From contig JADJOV010000005.1 in NCBI GenBank assembly GCA_016713585.1, positions 122,203 to 186,202 of the forward strand: DNA of 64,000 nucleotides. The letters run 5' to 3'. Within the stretch, counting starts at the first letter, position 1; each line of letters begins with the position of its first letter. The notes beneath the pieces are model-generated. The model saw only the letters and a program-made list of their open reading frames with translations. It was not told where the DNA came from and did no database searches. Source of the DNA: Bdellovibrionales bacterium. Its GTDB lineage: Bacteria; Bdellovibrionota; Bdellovibrionia; Bdellovibrionales; Bdellovibrionaceae. A program made the translations under genes and the position numbers. Shown here piece after piece: positions 36,961 to 47,227 of this stretch.

Positions 36961-37120
36961 TTTGATCCCCCTCGAAGACGAAATCTGACTCCCAAGCACA
37001 CTTGAATTTTAGCATGGGCATCGTCACCTCGAAAAGCAAGGATTTCAAATATCCAGAATACGTGTTGAATTGGGTCATTGGTTGTCTCAAGGCGAGAGAC
37101 GCTTCAGGAAGGATTGGCCT

Positions 37121-38220
37121 CTACTGGCGTGAGGTTTGACGAAGTTTGGTGAATTCTGGTGACGTTTGCCATAAAAAAAGATCGACCGGAATATTGTCAG
37201 GATCGGGTTTTTTATTGTATTCTTTTTCATACTCAGCCGCCCACTTGGTATATTCCGGCTTTTTCATCGTTTGAGCCAGGGGGGCGGGGTCCCGCCCTGG
37301 CTTCTCAGCATCATAGGTGGCGTAAGCCTCCGTTACAATTAGGGCGGTGTTCAAATTTGCCCATTCCCTTTCTGCAAAGTCAGAAAAATTCCCCTCAATG
37401 TCTAGAGCCCAGACCGTTGATTTGAATAGAACCATGGCTACTAAAGTTAGTCTGAAGAGCTTGTCTGTGGTAACATCAATCCATTGGTTGCGATTCATTT
37501 TTAGGCTCTTGGTGTCCATCAAGCTATCTCCGTTGAGATCTTCAAGAGTGTGCGACCTGTGAAGCCAGGTCGGGAAGCCGAGAAGCCAAGTAACGACGGA
37601 GGCAATAGCAATTGGTTTTAGAGTCAAGAAAGCCCCGTGGATAAAACGACTGAGTCGCGTTCTGAGGCGGGATTCCGTGGGAGAATCCAGCTCTTTTTTC
37701 AAATAATCGTCAATGAATTCTTTAGTTGCGACCAAATTCGAGGCTTCGTCAAGAAGCTCTTGTGGCGTGGGACCCAAAAGGTTTTTTTTGAGGGCAAAAA
37801 CTCGCTCTCTCCAGTGTTGGACTTTTTTGCGATTTCTCGTAAGTCTTTCAAAAGTAGAAAGAGATTCTCTGATGCCCCTGGGGATTGAAAGTCAAACCTT
37901 TTAAGCCGTTCGATGAGCTGCAGATTTCTTGGATCTTGGTTTATGAGATCTAGTAATGTTGGATTGATAAAGGGTAATTTTTTCTCTTTGAGGAGCAAAA
38001 ACAAATCTATGGTTACAGGTATTAGACGAGGATTGGGTGAATCTTTTTGCCCCTCATTCTGAGTCTGGAGGAGGGCTTTACAGTCCAAAGATCGTGGGGG
38101 AGTGGGCTGAAATTGTGCCGCACTAGAGTCTAATGATAATACAAAAGACGCAAAGACTAAAGTAATTGCAAAGGCAATAGTGACTGGGGACATCGGTTTA
38201 AAGCCTTGCACAGTGTTCAT
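37121..38220 (-). CDS. Unknown protein with signal peptide (frameshift)
   Basis: Two fragments form one protein of about 366 residues that I do not recognise. The N-terminus is hydrophobic (SPVTIAFAITLVFASFVLSL, cleaved near SSAAQ). A mixed helical region follows (IDLFLLLKEKKLPFINPTLL). A slip near 37830 leads to HWRERVFALKKNLLG and a C-terminal half with one likely membrane helix (PIAIASVVTWLLGFPTWLH) and an acidic end (KPEYTKWAAEYEKEYNKKPD). The ATG at 38220 is preceded by AAGGAG. It is divergent from the next secreted protein. Confidence 0.55.
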
Positions 38221-38393
38221 CACTCCTTGGAGACCGAAAGTTAGGGCAACAAATGTGCCAGAGCCTGGGCACAGGAATTATTTGGGTTGGCCCCAGTTTT
38301 GAATTGTTTGGGCCTGCTGAATTTAAATTGATGGGCGAAGTGTTCTTCAAATGGAGGGCGCGTCGACTCAACCCCTAACTTGTGAGGTTTATT

Positions 38394-39812
38394 GTGACAA
38401 AAAAAGCTCTACTGTTTGCCGGTTTTGCGCTTATTGGTTCTAGTGTACTCATTTGTTCAAGTGCCCTTGCCAACAGTGTAGTACCAACAGTACCAACAGA
38501 ATATAAAGATTGGCTTTTTGACATTGGGCAGGAAACCAAACTTACGAAACGAATTTCAGAAGTCATCTCGGAAGGGAAGCTTAAGGATGGGGTCAAGTTT
38601 AAAAATTGGAAAGACCAAATAATTAAGGCCACCCCTCTTTATGAGATATGGTCTGAAAATGCTATGCAAAAAGCTTTGCGTGCGCAAATGCTCGAATTGA
38701 CTTTAAAGGCATTGGTGAACCATCACGCGACAATCTTCTCCCAAGCCCACCAAAAATTAATTGGTGAACCAGGGGGTGGACCTGGTTCAGAGACTCAACT
38801 GAATCTTTTGTCTTTGTTAGGAAAGGTCACCCATGGAACCGAGGAGTATCGACAGATTGCTCGCCAACTCAAGGCGGTCGAAAGCAAGGCTCGGGAGATC
38901 GTGGAGCAAGTTGAGAACACGCGGAGTCATTTGAAGGAGGATTTGGAAGCCGGCTTGGAAGCAGGAGGGATGCCCAAAGAGGAAATCGAGGAGCTAAGGA
39001 AGATGACCGAGAAAGCTGATTTGAAGTTGGAAGATTTTATTCCGGCGGCCGGTGGAGTACACGTTGGCTTTAAGATTCCCGAATTAATGATGCAAACGCT
39101 GCGACAGTGGCCTCTTTTTAACAAGCTGGCTAAAGACGCTGATGGTTCCTTCATGGTGAGCTACCTTTTTCAGCCATGGGAAGTTGAAGTCATCACTCAC
39201 CCGTTATTGGCTGGTGGCACGACTCAAGTCGAGAAGTACATCTTTATCAAGGGAAATAAACACCTTTGGGCCAATCGAAATAAGATCAAGGGGGTCAAGG
39301 ATCCTTCGGAAGGACGAGGAATCAACATTCGCGGTGGAATCTCATTTATATCCGGAGATGTAGAAGATTTGAGAAACTTTTTAGGGGGTTTCTTGGGTGT
39401 ATCTTTTGACACTAAGTCGCGTATTATGGCGAAATTTGGTGTTGATGCGAGTATTAATGTGAAGGCCGGTACTCTAATCACCACAGGTAATACGATGGCT
39501 GGAAACCATTATCTCATGATTTCTCCGCAAATTATTGGGTCGGGCACGGCACCTGCAACAGCGGCCGTCAAAAAGTTAACCAACGACATTGCCGCGGTGT
39601 TTGAAATAACCCGGGTTGACCAACTAAGAGAAAGATTGAAAGGTTTTGTGGCTCGCAGTCAGCTGCGATTTAGTCATGGAGCTATACTACCTCTTTCATC
39701 CGACGCTTTGGCGACTGCGTGGGACTCACTATTGGATACTTTGATGGGCAGAGTTCGTGATAGTCTGATGGGGGGAGTAAACCAAAGTTCCCAGGGTGCT
39801 CCTCCGCAGTAA
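38394..39812 (+). CDS. Secreted protein of unknown function
   Basis: A 472-residue protein with a GTG start at 38394 (GAGG upstream) and a signal peptide (MTKKALLFAGFALIGSSVLI, cleaved near ALANS). Residues 150-215 form a charged coiled-coil-like helix (ESKAREIVEQVENTRSHLKE). The second half alternates short strands (YLFQPWEVEVITHPLLAGG, GRGINIRGGISFISGD, DASINVKAGTLITTG) and may be a beta domain. I recognise no family. It lies 55 bases before the deoxyhypusine-synthase-like gene on the same strand. Confidence 0.6.
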   Translation: MTKKALLFAGFALIGSSVLICSSALANSVVPTVPTEYKDWLFDIGQETKLTKRISEVISEGKLKDGVKFKNWKDQIIKATPLYEIWSENAMQKALRAQMLELTLKALVNHHATIFSQAHQKLIGEPGGGPGSETQLNLLSLLGKVTHGTEEYRQIARQLKAVESKAREIVEQVENTRSHLKEDLEAGLEAGGMPKEEIEELRKMTEKADLKLEDFIPAAGGVHVGFKIPELMMQTLRQWPLFNKLAKDADGSFMVSYLFQPWEVEVITHPLLAGGTTQVEKYIFIKGNKHLWANRNKIKGVKDPSEGRGINIRGGISFISGDVEDLRNFLGGFLGVSFDTKSRIMAKFGVDASINVKAGTLITTGNTMAGNHYLMISPQIIGSGTAPATAAVKKLTNDIAAVFEITRVDQLRERLKGFVARSQLRFSHGAILPLSSDALATAWDSLLDTLMGRVRDSLMGGVNQSSQGAPPQ

Positions 39813-39867
39813 TTCTTCCTTGAAATTCATGAAAACCCTCGGTATGACTTCGAGCCCGGGGGAATTC

Positions 39868-40836
39868 ATGATAATTTCAAAATTTATTGATCATCATTAT
39901 CGACACTTTAACGCAGCGGCTCTGAAGCATGCAGCTCATGGCTATAAGACTCACATTGAAAAAGGTGGGAAAGTTTTGCTCACCATGGCCGGAGCCATGA
40001 GTACGGCAGAGATCGGCCTTTCACTGGCTGAGATGATCCGGCAAAATAAAGTCCATGCGATTTCTTGCACCGGGGCAAATCTTGAGGAAGATGTTTTTAA
40101 TTTAGTCGCTCACAACCATTATGAAATGATTCCCAACTATCGAGACCTCACCCCAAAGGATGAGCAGGCGCTTTTGGAGCGGCATTTGAATCGAGTGACA
40201 GATACTTGCATTCCTGAAGAGGAAGCCATCCGTCGAATTGAACGAGTCGTTCTTGAAGAGTGGCAGAAGGCAGAGAAAGAGGGGCGATCTTACTTTCCCC
40301 ATGAATTCATGTATAAGATTTTGCTCTCCGGAAAATTGAAAGAATACTATCAGATTGACCCGAAAGATTCTTGGCTGCTTGCAGCAGCAGAACGAAATCT
40401 TCCAATGATTGTTCCCGGTTGGGAAGACTCAACATTGGGGAATATTTTTACCGGCCATATTCTCAAAGGAGATTTGAAGAATGTGGCTACAGTTAAAACA
40501 GGCATTCACTATATGCTGAGTTTTTCTGAATGGTATATGCAAACAGCGACCAAGTTTCCGGTGGGCTTTTTCCAAATTGGCGGCGGAATTGCCGGGGACT
40601 TCCCAATTTGCGTCGTCCCAATGCTAGCCCAGGATCTTCAGTACAAGGAAGTGCCCCTTTGGAGCTACTTTTGTCAGATTTCAGATTCAACAACCTCTTA
40701 TGGTTCGTACTCTGGAGCTGTTCCCAATGAGAAAATCACTTGGGGCAAGCTCGCAATTGAGACCCCTAAATTTGTGATTGAGTCCGATGCGAGTATTGTG
40801 GCCCCCTTGATTTTTGCCTACGTGCTAGAGAATTAA
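39868..40836 (+). CDS. Deoxyhypusine synthase-like protein
   Basis: A 322-residue NAD-dependent enzyme fold. In eukaryotes and archaea the enzyme transfers an aminobutyl group from spermidine to eIF5A; bacteria lack eIF5A, and bacterial members act on free amines (homospermidine synthase activity has been reported for some). Visible motifs are LLTMAGAMSTAEIGLSLAEM, AISCTGANLEEDVF, GGGIAGDFPI, and near the C-terminus EKITWGKLAIE, where Lys matches the catalytic Lys of the family, followed by VIESDASIVAPLIFAYVL. The start is an ATG at 39868 with GGGGG five bases upstream. The substrate here is unknown. A class I aldolase and lysS follow on the same strand. Confidence 0.85.
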   Translation: MIISKFIDHHYRHFNAAALKHAAHGYKTHIEKGGKVLLTMAGAMSTAEIGLSLAEMIRQNKVHAISCTGANLEEDVFNLVAHNHYEMIPNYRDLTPKDEQALLERHLNRVTDTCIPEEEAIRRIERVVLEEWQKAEKEGRSYFPHEFMYKILLSGKLKEYYQIDPKDSWLLAAAERNLPMIVPGWEDSTLGNIFTGHILKGDLKNVATVKTGIHYMLSFSEWYMQTATKFPVGFFQIGGGIAGDFPICVVPMLAQDLQYKEVPLWSYFCQISDSTTSYGSYSGAVPNEKITWGKLAIETPKFVIESDASIVAPLIFAYVLEN

Positions 40837-40850
40837 CACGAAGGACAATC

Positions 40851-41737
40851 ATGACTCCAAGGGTGAGGGAGATTTTAAGTTGGTATGGGTCTGATAATCC
40901 AGGGACCCTCCAAATCTTGCCCACCTGCTCAATCATGGCAAATTGGCAGGTTCAGGGAAATTAGTTATTCTCTCTGTTGATCATGGATTAGAGCAGGGAC
41001 CGGCACGAAGTTTTGCAAAAAATCCTGACGCCTATGATCCCGCCTATCTTTTTGAGCTCGCCATCGAGTCTGGTTGCAGTGCTCATGCGGCCCCCCTCGG
41101 TGCCATTGAGTCTTGCGTGCGAGATTTCGCAGGAGAAATTCCGCTCATCCTCAAAGCAACAACAACGGCCCAGGTGGACGATGCGCTTAGGCTTGGCTGC
41201 TCGGGAATTAGTTTTACCCTTAGGTGGTCTGGATCGGTTCAGGGAAACAAGATGTACGAAGAAATCCAAGAAGCCGCCAGACGTGCGAAGCAGTTGGGCT
41301 TAGTCGTGTTTATTGGGGTCCATACCAAGGGTGAAGGTCTCAATGGCAAGACTGGTGAACCAGCTGTTGATGTTGTAGCCGACGGGGCACATATTGCTTG
41401 TCAGCTCGGGGCACACATTGTTCAGGTCGGGGTCCCGGCTGCGGTGATTGAGCAAGAGGCCGCGAAGTATATTTATGAAGCTCAGGGGATTAGAGTGAAA
41501 AATCTAGTCGAACGAGCTCGACATTTGGTGCAAAGTAGTTTTAACGGTCGACGGATTATTCTATTTTCTGGCGGTGAGCTAAAAGGCACGCCGGAGATGT
41601 TCGAGGAAGCAAAGCAATTGGCTCAGGGCGGGGCTTTTGGAACTATGATGGGTCGCAATGCTTTACAGCGTCCGCGCAAAGAAGCTGTGGCTTTTTTGCA
41701 TGGAGTGATGGAAGCTTACACAGGAAGAGGTCTCTAA
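40851..41737 (+). CDS. fbaB: Class I fructose-bisphosphate aldolase, DhnA/FbaB type (frameshift)
   Basis: About 295 residues. The ATG at 40851 has AAGGA six bases upstream. The first 60 bases encode Met-Thr-Pro-Arg-Val-Arg-Glu-Ile-Leu-Ser-Trp-Tyr, then one C added at about 40912 joins Ala-His-Leu-Leu-Asn-His-Gly-Lys-Leu-Ala-Gly to the main frame. Motifs: LVILSVDHGLEQGP, AAPLGAIES, PLILKATT, the Schiff-base Lys region and ILFSGGELKGTPEMFEEAKQ, then GTMMGRNALQRP. It cleaves or forms fructose 1,6-bisphosphate. A class II enzyme is encoded at 49417, so this one may serve gluconeogenesis. Confidence 0.82.
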
Positions 41738-41738
41738 C

Positions 41739-43218
41739 ATGTCAGATAGTTTAGATAATCCATTGCGAACTGAGAAACGTCGAAAATCCAGAGAACTGAA
41801 AACTCAGGGAATTAACGCCTTCCCATACAAATTCGAACGAATCGGGAACTGTTCACAAATTTCAAATGATTTTTCGGGCTTACAGTCAGGTGAAAAAAAG
41901 ACAGAGAATGTATTTAGGATCGCCGGGCGCTTGATGACCTTGCGAAATATGGGAAAGGCCGCCTTTTTCAATCTTCAAGATCAATCGGGATCTTTGCAGA
42001 TTTATCTTAAAATTGAAGAATTATTGCCCGAGGAGAGGGCAGCTTTTGACTTGATTGATCTAGGAGATATCGTGGGGGTTGAGGGTTTTCCTTTCCGCAC
42101 GCAAAAAGGCGAACTGTCCTTGCATGCCAAACATTTTCAAATTTTAACAAAAACTATTGAACCATTGCCTGAGAAATTTCATGGAATTCAAGATGTTGAA
42201 ATTAAATATCGACATCGCCATTTGGATCTTCTCTCTGATCCTCAGTCTCGACGAGTTTTTGAGGTTCGTTCCCAGATTATTCGTGAAATTCGGACTTATC
42301 TTGATGGGGCGGGATTCTTGGAGGTCGAGACTCCGGTCTTGCAACCTATCTACGGGGGTGCTGCAGCCCATCCGTTTTCAACCCACCATCGGGCCCTTGA
42401 TATGAAGCTTTTTATGAAAATTTCGCCAGAGCTTTATTTGAAACGCTTGATTGTCGGGGGCTTTGAGAAAGTTTATGAAATCGGCAAGAACTTTCGAAAT
42501 GAGGGCATTGATCGCTCTCATAATCCTGAGTTTACAATGTTGGAATGGTATGAGGCCTATACTGACTACAATGATCAAATCACCCGTTTTGAAACTCTGA
42601 CAGCCCAACTGGCAAAATCAGTGACCGGCTCGATGAAGGTGACCTATCAGGGGAAAGAAATTGATTTCACCCCACCTTGGCGCAGACTCACGGTTTTTGA
42701 TGGAATACGCGAGTACGCAAAGATTGATCCCGAAGCTATTTTAGATGGGGATTTATTTAATGAAATTCGAAAACGTGGATCTAAAAAGCTAAAGCCAGGT
42801 TCTCGGGGTGAAATGTTGATGGAGCTTTTTGAGTTGACCGTCGAAGAACATCTGTGGCAGCCGACTTTTGTGATGGATCATCCGATGGAAATATCCCCTT
42901 TGACCAAGGTTCACCGCAAAGATTCTCGTTTGGTGGAGCGTTTTGAGCCTTTTGCGGCCTGTATGGAGATCGGCAATGCCTATTCGGAGCTCAATGACCC
43001 GGAAGAACAGCGCCGGCGCTTGAAAGAGCAAGAAGAAAAGCGAATTGTGGATGAGGAAGCTCATCCCATGGACGAAGATTTTCTACACGCTATTGAGACG
43101 GGTCTTCCGCCCACGGGTGGAGTGGGCTTTGGGGGTTGAGCGCATTGTTATGATTCTCACCGATCGCCCAAGCATTCGAGACATTATCTTGTTCCCGACT
43201 ATGAAATTTAATAAATAG
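41739..43218 (+). CDS. lysS: Lysyl-tRNA synthetase, class II (frameshift)
   Basis: Charges tRNA-Lys; about 493 residues. The N-terminal OB fold has GRLMTLRNMGKAAFFNLQD. Class II motif 1 is around RTYLDGAGFLEVETPVL, motif 2 is FRNEGIDRSHNPEFTMLEWY, and motif 3 should be Gly-x-Gly-x-Asp/Glu-Arg. The frame ends at 43139 in a GGGGG run; one more G gives GFGGVERIVMILTDRPSIRD and a stop at 43218. The ATG is one base behind the aldolase stop. Confidence 0.93.
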
Positions 43219-43241
43219 CATTTTAGGGCTGCAGCCAGAGT

Positions 43242-44183
43242 ATGAGAATGACAAACTGTCTTGTTGAAATTTTGGTTCTTTTTTTAGGGTTAAGTGTTGC
43301 CCTGTCCGCCTGTCAGCAGGTCCCGACAGTGGTGACAACTGAAAATAAAACAATTCTTGTGAATGAACCCAGTGTGCGAAAGCTCGTGACCGAGGAAACT
43401 GTTTTGGTCGACGCGAGGTCTCCTTTTGAGTTTGGCCTGAGCCATATTCCGGGATCCATTAATCTTCAATGGCAAGATTTTTCAATTCCCGGGAGTCCAA
43501 ACCAAGGTTTTTTGGACTTAGATAAATTTAAATTGGCCCGCCGTTTGGCCTTCGTTGGAATTGACCCAGAAACTCCGGTATTGATTCTTGGTCTTGGGGC
43601 CAAGGGGGATGGAGCTGAAGGTCGACTGGCTTGGATGTTTAAATTTCTTGGCATTACCAAGGTGACAACCGCCAGCTATGATTTGATGCGGGCCCAAATG
43701 ACCCAAGTCAATTCCCATCAGCCGGCGCCGCGACCAATTTGGAGACCTATAATTGAAGAGAGTTACGAAATTACTTATCCAGATTTCTATACGCTTGTGC
43801 AGGCCTATCAGGTTAAGCATCATTTACCTTCGATACCACTGCGCAAAGGGCGTCGGGTCGGGCGAAAAATTCAAGGTGCTGGTTTTTTTGTTTTGGACGT
43901 CAGGCTTGAGAATGAGTTAGGTCGGACTCGGAATCCAGAGGATTTTGTCGATGCTGAGGCGGTGGTCAAAGTTCCGTGGACTCAGTTCTGGAGCCCTCAG
44001 GGTCAAGTCAGTCATGAAGCTGTGCAGTCTATGCGGCAAGTTGGAATCAAACCCACAGATGCGATTGTGGTTGTGAGTGAAAATGGTCAGACAGCCTCGG
44101 GGGTTGTTTTTGCGCTCAGAGATCTCGGCTTTCATTCAGCCAAGGTGCTATCAGGAGGGCTGATGTATGTCGAAAGTCTTTAG
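43242..44183 (+). CDS. Lipoprotein with two rhodanese-like domains
   Basis: A 313-residue protein with a lipobox at Leu-Ser-Ala-Cys (ILVLFLGLSVALSAC). Both halves have the rhodanese plan: VLVDARSPFEFGLSHIPGSINL in the first and FFVLDVRLENELGR in the second. In a sulfurtransferase the second domain carries Cys in Cys-x-x-Gly-x-x-Ala; here it is Ser in VVSENGQTASG, and the first domain has Gly-Leu-Gly-Ala-Lys-Gly. The protein is therefore probably not a sulfurtransferase but a binding or regulatory form. The location should be the periplasmic face of a membrane. Confidence 0.8.
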   Translation: MRMTNCLVEILVLFLGLSVALSACQQVPTVVTTENKTILVNEPSVRKLVTEETVLVDARSPFEFGLSHIPGSINLQWQDFSIPGSPNQGFLDLDKFKLARRLAFVGIDPETPVLILGLGAKGDGAEGRLAWMFKFLGITKVTTASYDLMRAQMTQVNSHQPAPRPIWRPIIEESYEITYPDFYTLVQAYQVKHHLPSIPLRKGRRVGRKIQGAGFFVLDVRLENELGRTRNPEDFVDAEAVVKVPWTQFWSPQGQVSHEAVQSMRQVGIKPTDAIVVVSENGQTASGVVFALRDLGFHSAKVLSGGLMYVESL

Positions 44184-44311
44184 CATCACCAGCATCACTA
44201 GGGATTGAACAATAGCAATATATTGCTGTTTGGTTTTTATATATATCATTTTATATTCGATGGCGGCGAACTTGGGTAGAATAACAGATGAGATGGACTG
44301 AGGGTTTAGGT

Positions 44312-46211
44312 TATGTTTAGAAGGTCAAGGCGACTGGGATTTTTGTTTTCAGGAATTGTTATTTTCTTTTTTGGCAATCATGTACTTTGTTATCGGTTCT
44401 GATCATAAATTTCAACGTCAACCAAGTTCCCAACAGTCAACCCAGCAAGTGGAGAATTTTATTCACTTTGAATCCATCAGGCTCGTGGATTTCAAGCAAA
44501 AGCAATTTTTTTTGGTTTCAAATTCAAGCTCATTTTCCCAAATTTCTATTTCCAATGAAATTAAGAATTCCACGAATGATTTAGATTTAAAATTGACCTG
44601 CGATCAAGATTTCTTTCTCAATGGTGGTAAAAATGCCAATCATGTCAAAAATGAACTTAACAATTATAGTTTTAGACTAAAAAACAAGCATCAAATTTCG
44701 TTTTTGTTGTCGAAAAATGTTCAAAAATGTGAATTGGTTTATAAAAGCGTAGATTTACCGGCTCGTGCAGGTTTGCTTGAGCTTCGGAGCGAGGCAGTTG
44801 ATTTCCCTTGGTTGAAAGAGTTGGTTCTCCACCAAGAAGTCTGTGATGGGTTAACTTCCTCTGCAATTCATGGGAGTGATTCTTTTTTTATTAATCAAAA
44901 GAATCCACAGCTTTCGTGTATTTATGGGGCGGACCTTTTGGAAACCCTGGAAACGCCAGAGTCTGGATTTTTGGCCAAGACTGAAATGCTTTTGGGGAAA
45001 AAATTGGATGCCTCTTTTATGGCCAAGCAAGACCCCTATGCGGAAATCGATTTTTCACTGGCTCCAAAGCTTGATGGGATTTTTTTGGCTACCTTGGTTT
45101 ACAGAGCTGATTTTTACGGAACGGTCATGGCTCGGTTGCTTAAGTACCATGCTGATCAAGGAGCTGTGGTCCATCTTATGACGACTGCTTATATGATGTT
45201 AGAAAAGGACCAGAAACTGCTTTTTGGCTTAGCCGCTGAAAATGGCAATTTTCGGCTTCAACCCTTTAAATACTATGACCCCAATTATGATCTGTTCAGG
45301 CCGGCTCGCTATATTGATACTAAGTATCGAGATATGCATATTAAGTTGTTAATCACGCTAGGAAAAGCAGAAAAAGATAATGCCGTGATTTCAGGAGGAC
45401 GAAACATTCATGACGGTTTTTTATTTAAAACCATTCCTGACTATTCTCGTTTTCCTGATTTAGTCCAATATGGGGTTGAAGATGATTTTGTTCACTGGAA
45501 TGATTTTGAAATGAAAATCACTTCCAGAGAAGTCGCCAAAATCACAGCCGCCCATTTCTTAAATTTCTGGAATCGAGATACTGCGACTCAGGCTCGCTCA
45601 GATTTTACAGGGAAAGGATCTGGGGCAGGGCCTTTGGCAGTCAAGAGCGAGCTGAGCGCGTCTGGTCCTAATCAACTGCGGCATTTTATTTCAGTTCCGT
45701 ATAATGACAATCTCGCTCTCGAAGATCTCTTTGTTTCGTTGATTGATAGTGCGCAAAAAACGATACGAATTTCAAGTCCCTATTTGAGGCCAACGACCAA
45801 GATCATGGCAGCCATTCGGAGAGCTGTTGGGCGTAAAGTCGACATTGTTATTCAAACTCGCGTTAATCTTCAGGGCGACACCCAAGCCTGGCTCTACGAA
45901 GAAGTCAATAAGGAGAGTATTAATAAGCTTTTTCAGATGGTGAAAATTTTTGAATGGAATGAAGATTCAATTTTACATTCTAAATTCATTTTAGTTGATG
46001 ATGAAATAGCTTTTATTGGGTCAGTTAATCTCAGCAGAAGAAGTTTTATTCAAGATGTTGAAAATGGTTATTTGGTTAAGAGTTCTGGTTTTGTGAAAAA
46101 ATGAATGCGATTTTTGAATCTTACCTGGCAAAGTCAAAACAAATTACCCAAGCTAAAGAAAGACAAATTGGCCCAAGCATCCTGATTAAGCTCTTAAAAG
46201 ACCAGTTTTAA
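44312..46211 (+). CDS. Membrane-anchored phospholipase D-like protein (frameshifts)
   Basis: About 630 residues with a hydrophobic N-terminus and two PLD-type repeats. The C-terminal HKD motif is canonical: LHSKFILVDDEIAFIGSVNL. The first is degenerate: MHIKLLITLGKAEKDNAVIS, where His and Lys are present, the Asp comes late, and Gly-Gly-Arg-Asn follows. The main frame starts at 44356; an ATG at 44312 with a basic start and a hydrophobic helix (RRLGFLFSGIVIFF) is joined by removing one T at about 44378. At the end, one A added at about 46100 replaces the stop at 46104 by about 35 more residues to 46211. Such proteins hydrolyse or transfer phosphatidyl groups or act as nucleases; the substrate is unknown. 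Confidence 0.75.
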
Positions 46212-46228
46212 TTTCGGGCACGTTAGTT

Positions 46229-47185
46229 TTACGCTGTATCTTTTTTCATTTTAAACAAAACAGAATAAAGTGCCTTGAGCATATCTGGGTCGTATCGACC
46301 GGCCAGTTTTTCCTTCATCATTGTGACTGCATCGAAGGGACTCATCGGGCTGTTGTAGGAGCGCTGTGTTGTCATTGCGTCGTAAGTGTCAGTGATGGCA
46401 ACGATTCGTCCATAGGGGTGAATTTCATTTCCGACAAGCTGCTGGGGATATCCATTGCCGGCAAAAGATTCGTGATGTTCATAACAAGCTGCTTTGATGG
46501 CATCTGACATATTTGGATGCTGATCTAAGATGATAAGGCCAAACTGTGGATGTTGTTTCATCTGGGTCCACTCGTCATCAGAGAGAGGGCCTTTTTTGCA
46601 GAGAATGTCTAAGTTTACGCTACGTTTTCCGATATCGTGGAAGAGGGAGGCTACACCCAATTCCTCGAGATTGGCGGGACTAAACGAAAGGGCCGCCCCA
46701 AGTCCGAGTGCATAGATACTCACATCGAGGGAGTGATTGTAAGTATAAAAATCGTGCCCCGAAAGACTAATCAGATAAGACATGCCTTCGGGTTCGCGGC
46801 CCATAAACGTGACAAAGTCATTGATAATGGGTCTTGAGTCATCAAGGGCTTTGTTAACGTCAGGGTTTTCAAAGAGATCTTCCATGATGGCGAGTGCTGA
46901 TTCCCGGAGAATTTTTGCTTTGTCGAGAGAGTTAATTGTTTCTGAATTCATCTCGGAACGCACCCATTGGCGATACGTCTCGCGATCTTCGACCCGCACA
47001 AAGAAAGAATTTCCACTGTCTCGCCCATGAAGCAGTCCAATTTTGGCATCAGAGAGTTTGTCGCCAGCTCGGAGATAGAGGACAAAATGACCATCAATCA
47101 GAAGATATATCTTGAAGTCAGTCACTTTGTCGGCCCGAATGGTGCTTAGACGAATTCGAAAGAATTTCCCCTCATCAATTTCCAT
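46229..47185 (-). CDS. HD-GYP domain protein, probable cyclic-di-GMP phosphodiesterase
   Basis: A 318-residue protein. The N-terminal 120 residues are a PilZ-like or unassigned sensor region (FKIYLLIDGHFVLYLRAGD). The HD-GYP domain has YNHSLDVSIYALGLG, ASLFHDIGKRSVN (the HD pair), LSDDEWTQMKQHPQFG, EHHESFAGNGYPQ (HHE and GYP) and YGRIVAITDTYDAMTTQRSY. All metal-binding positions I can judge are kept, so the enzyme should be active. HD-GYP proteins are numerous in predatory bacteria. The gene is divergent from recG. Confidence 0.88.
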   Translation of the reverse strand: MEIDEGKFFRIRLSTIRADKVTDFKIYLLIDGHFVLYLRAGDKLSDAKIGLLHGRDSGNSFFVRVEDRETYRQWVRSEMNSETINSLDKAKILRESALAIMEDLFENPDVNKALDDSRPIINDFVTFMGREPEGMSYLISLSGHDFYTYNHSLDVSIYALGLGAALSFSPANLEELGVASLFHDIGKRSVNLDILCKKGPLSDDEWTQMKQHPQFGLIILDQHPNMSDAIKAACYEHHESFAGNGYPQQLVGNEIHPYGRIVAITDTYDAMTTQRSYNSPMSPFDAVTMMKEKLAGRYDPDMLKALYSVLFKMKKDTA

Positions 47186-47227
47186 TCAATTATTTTGCCA
47201 TGGATTCATTGACTCGAAAATGAAAAG

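Noticed and set aside
44214..44227. AGCAATATATTGCT palindrome behind the rhodanese gene as terminator
   Set aside because: AT-rich, no GC stem and only a loose T run; too weak to list.
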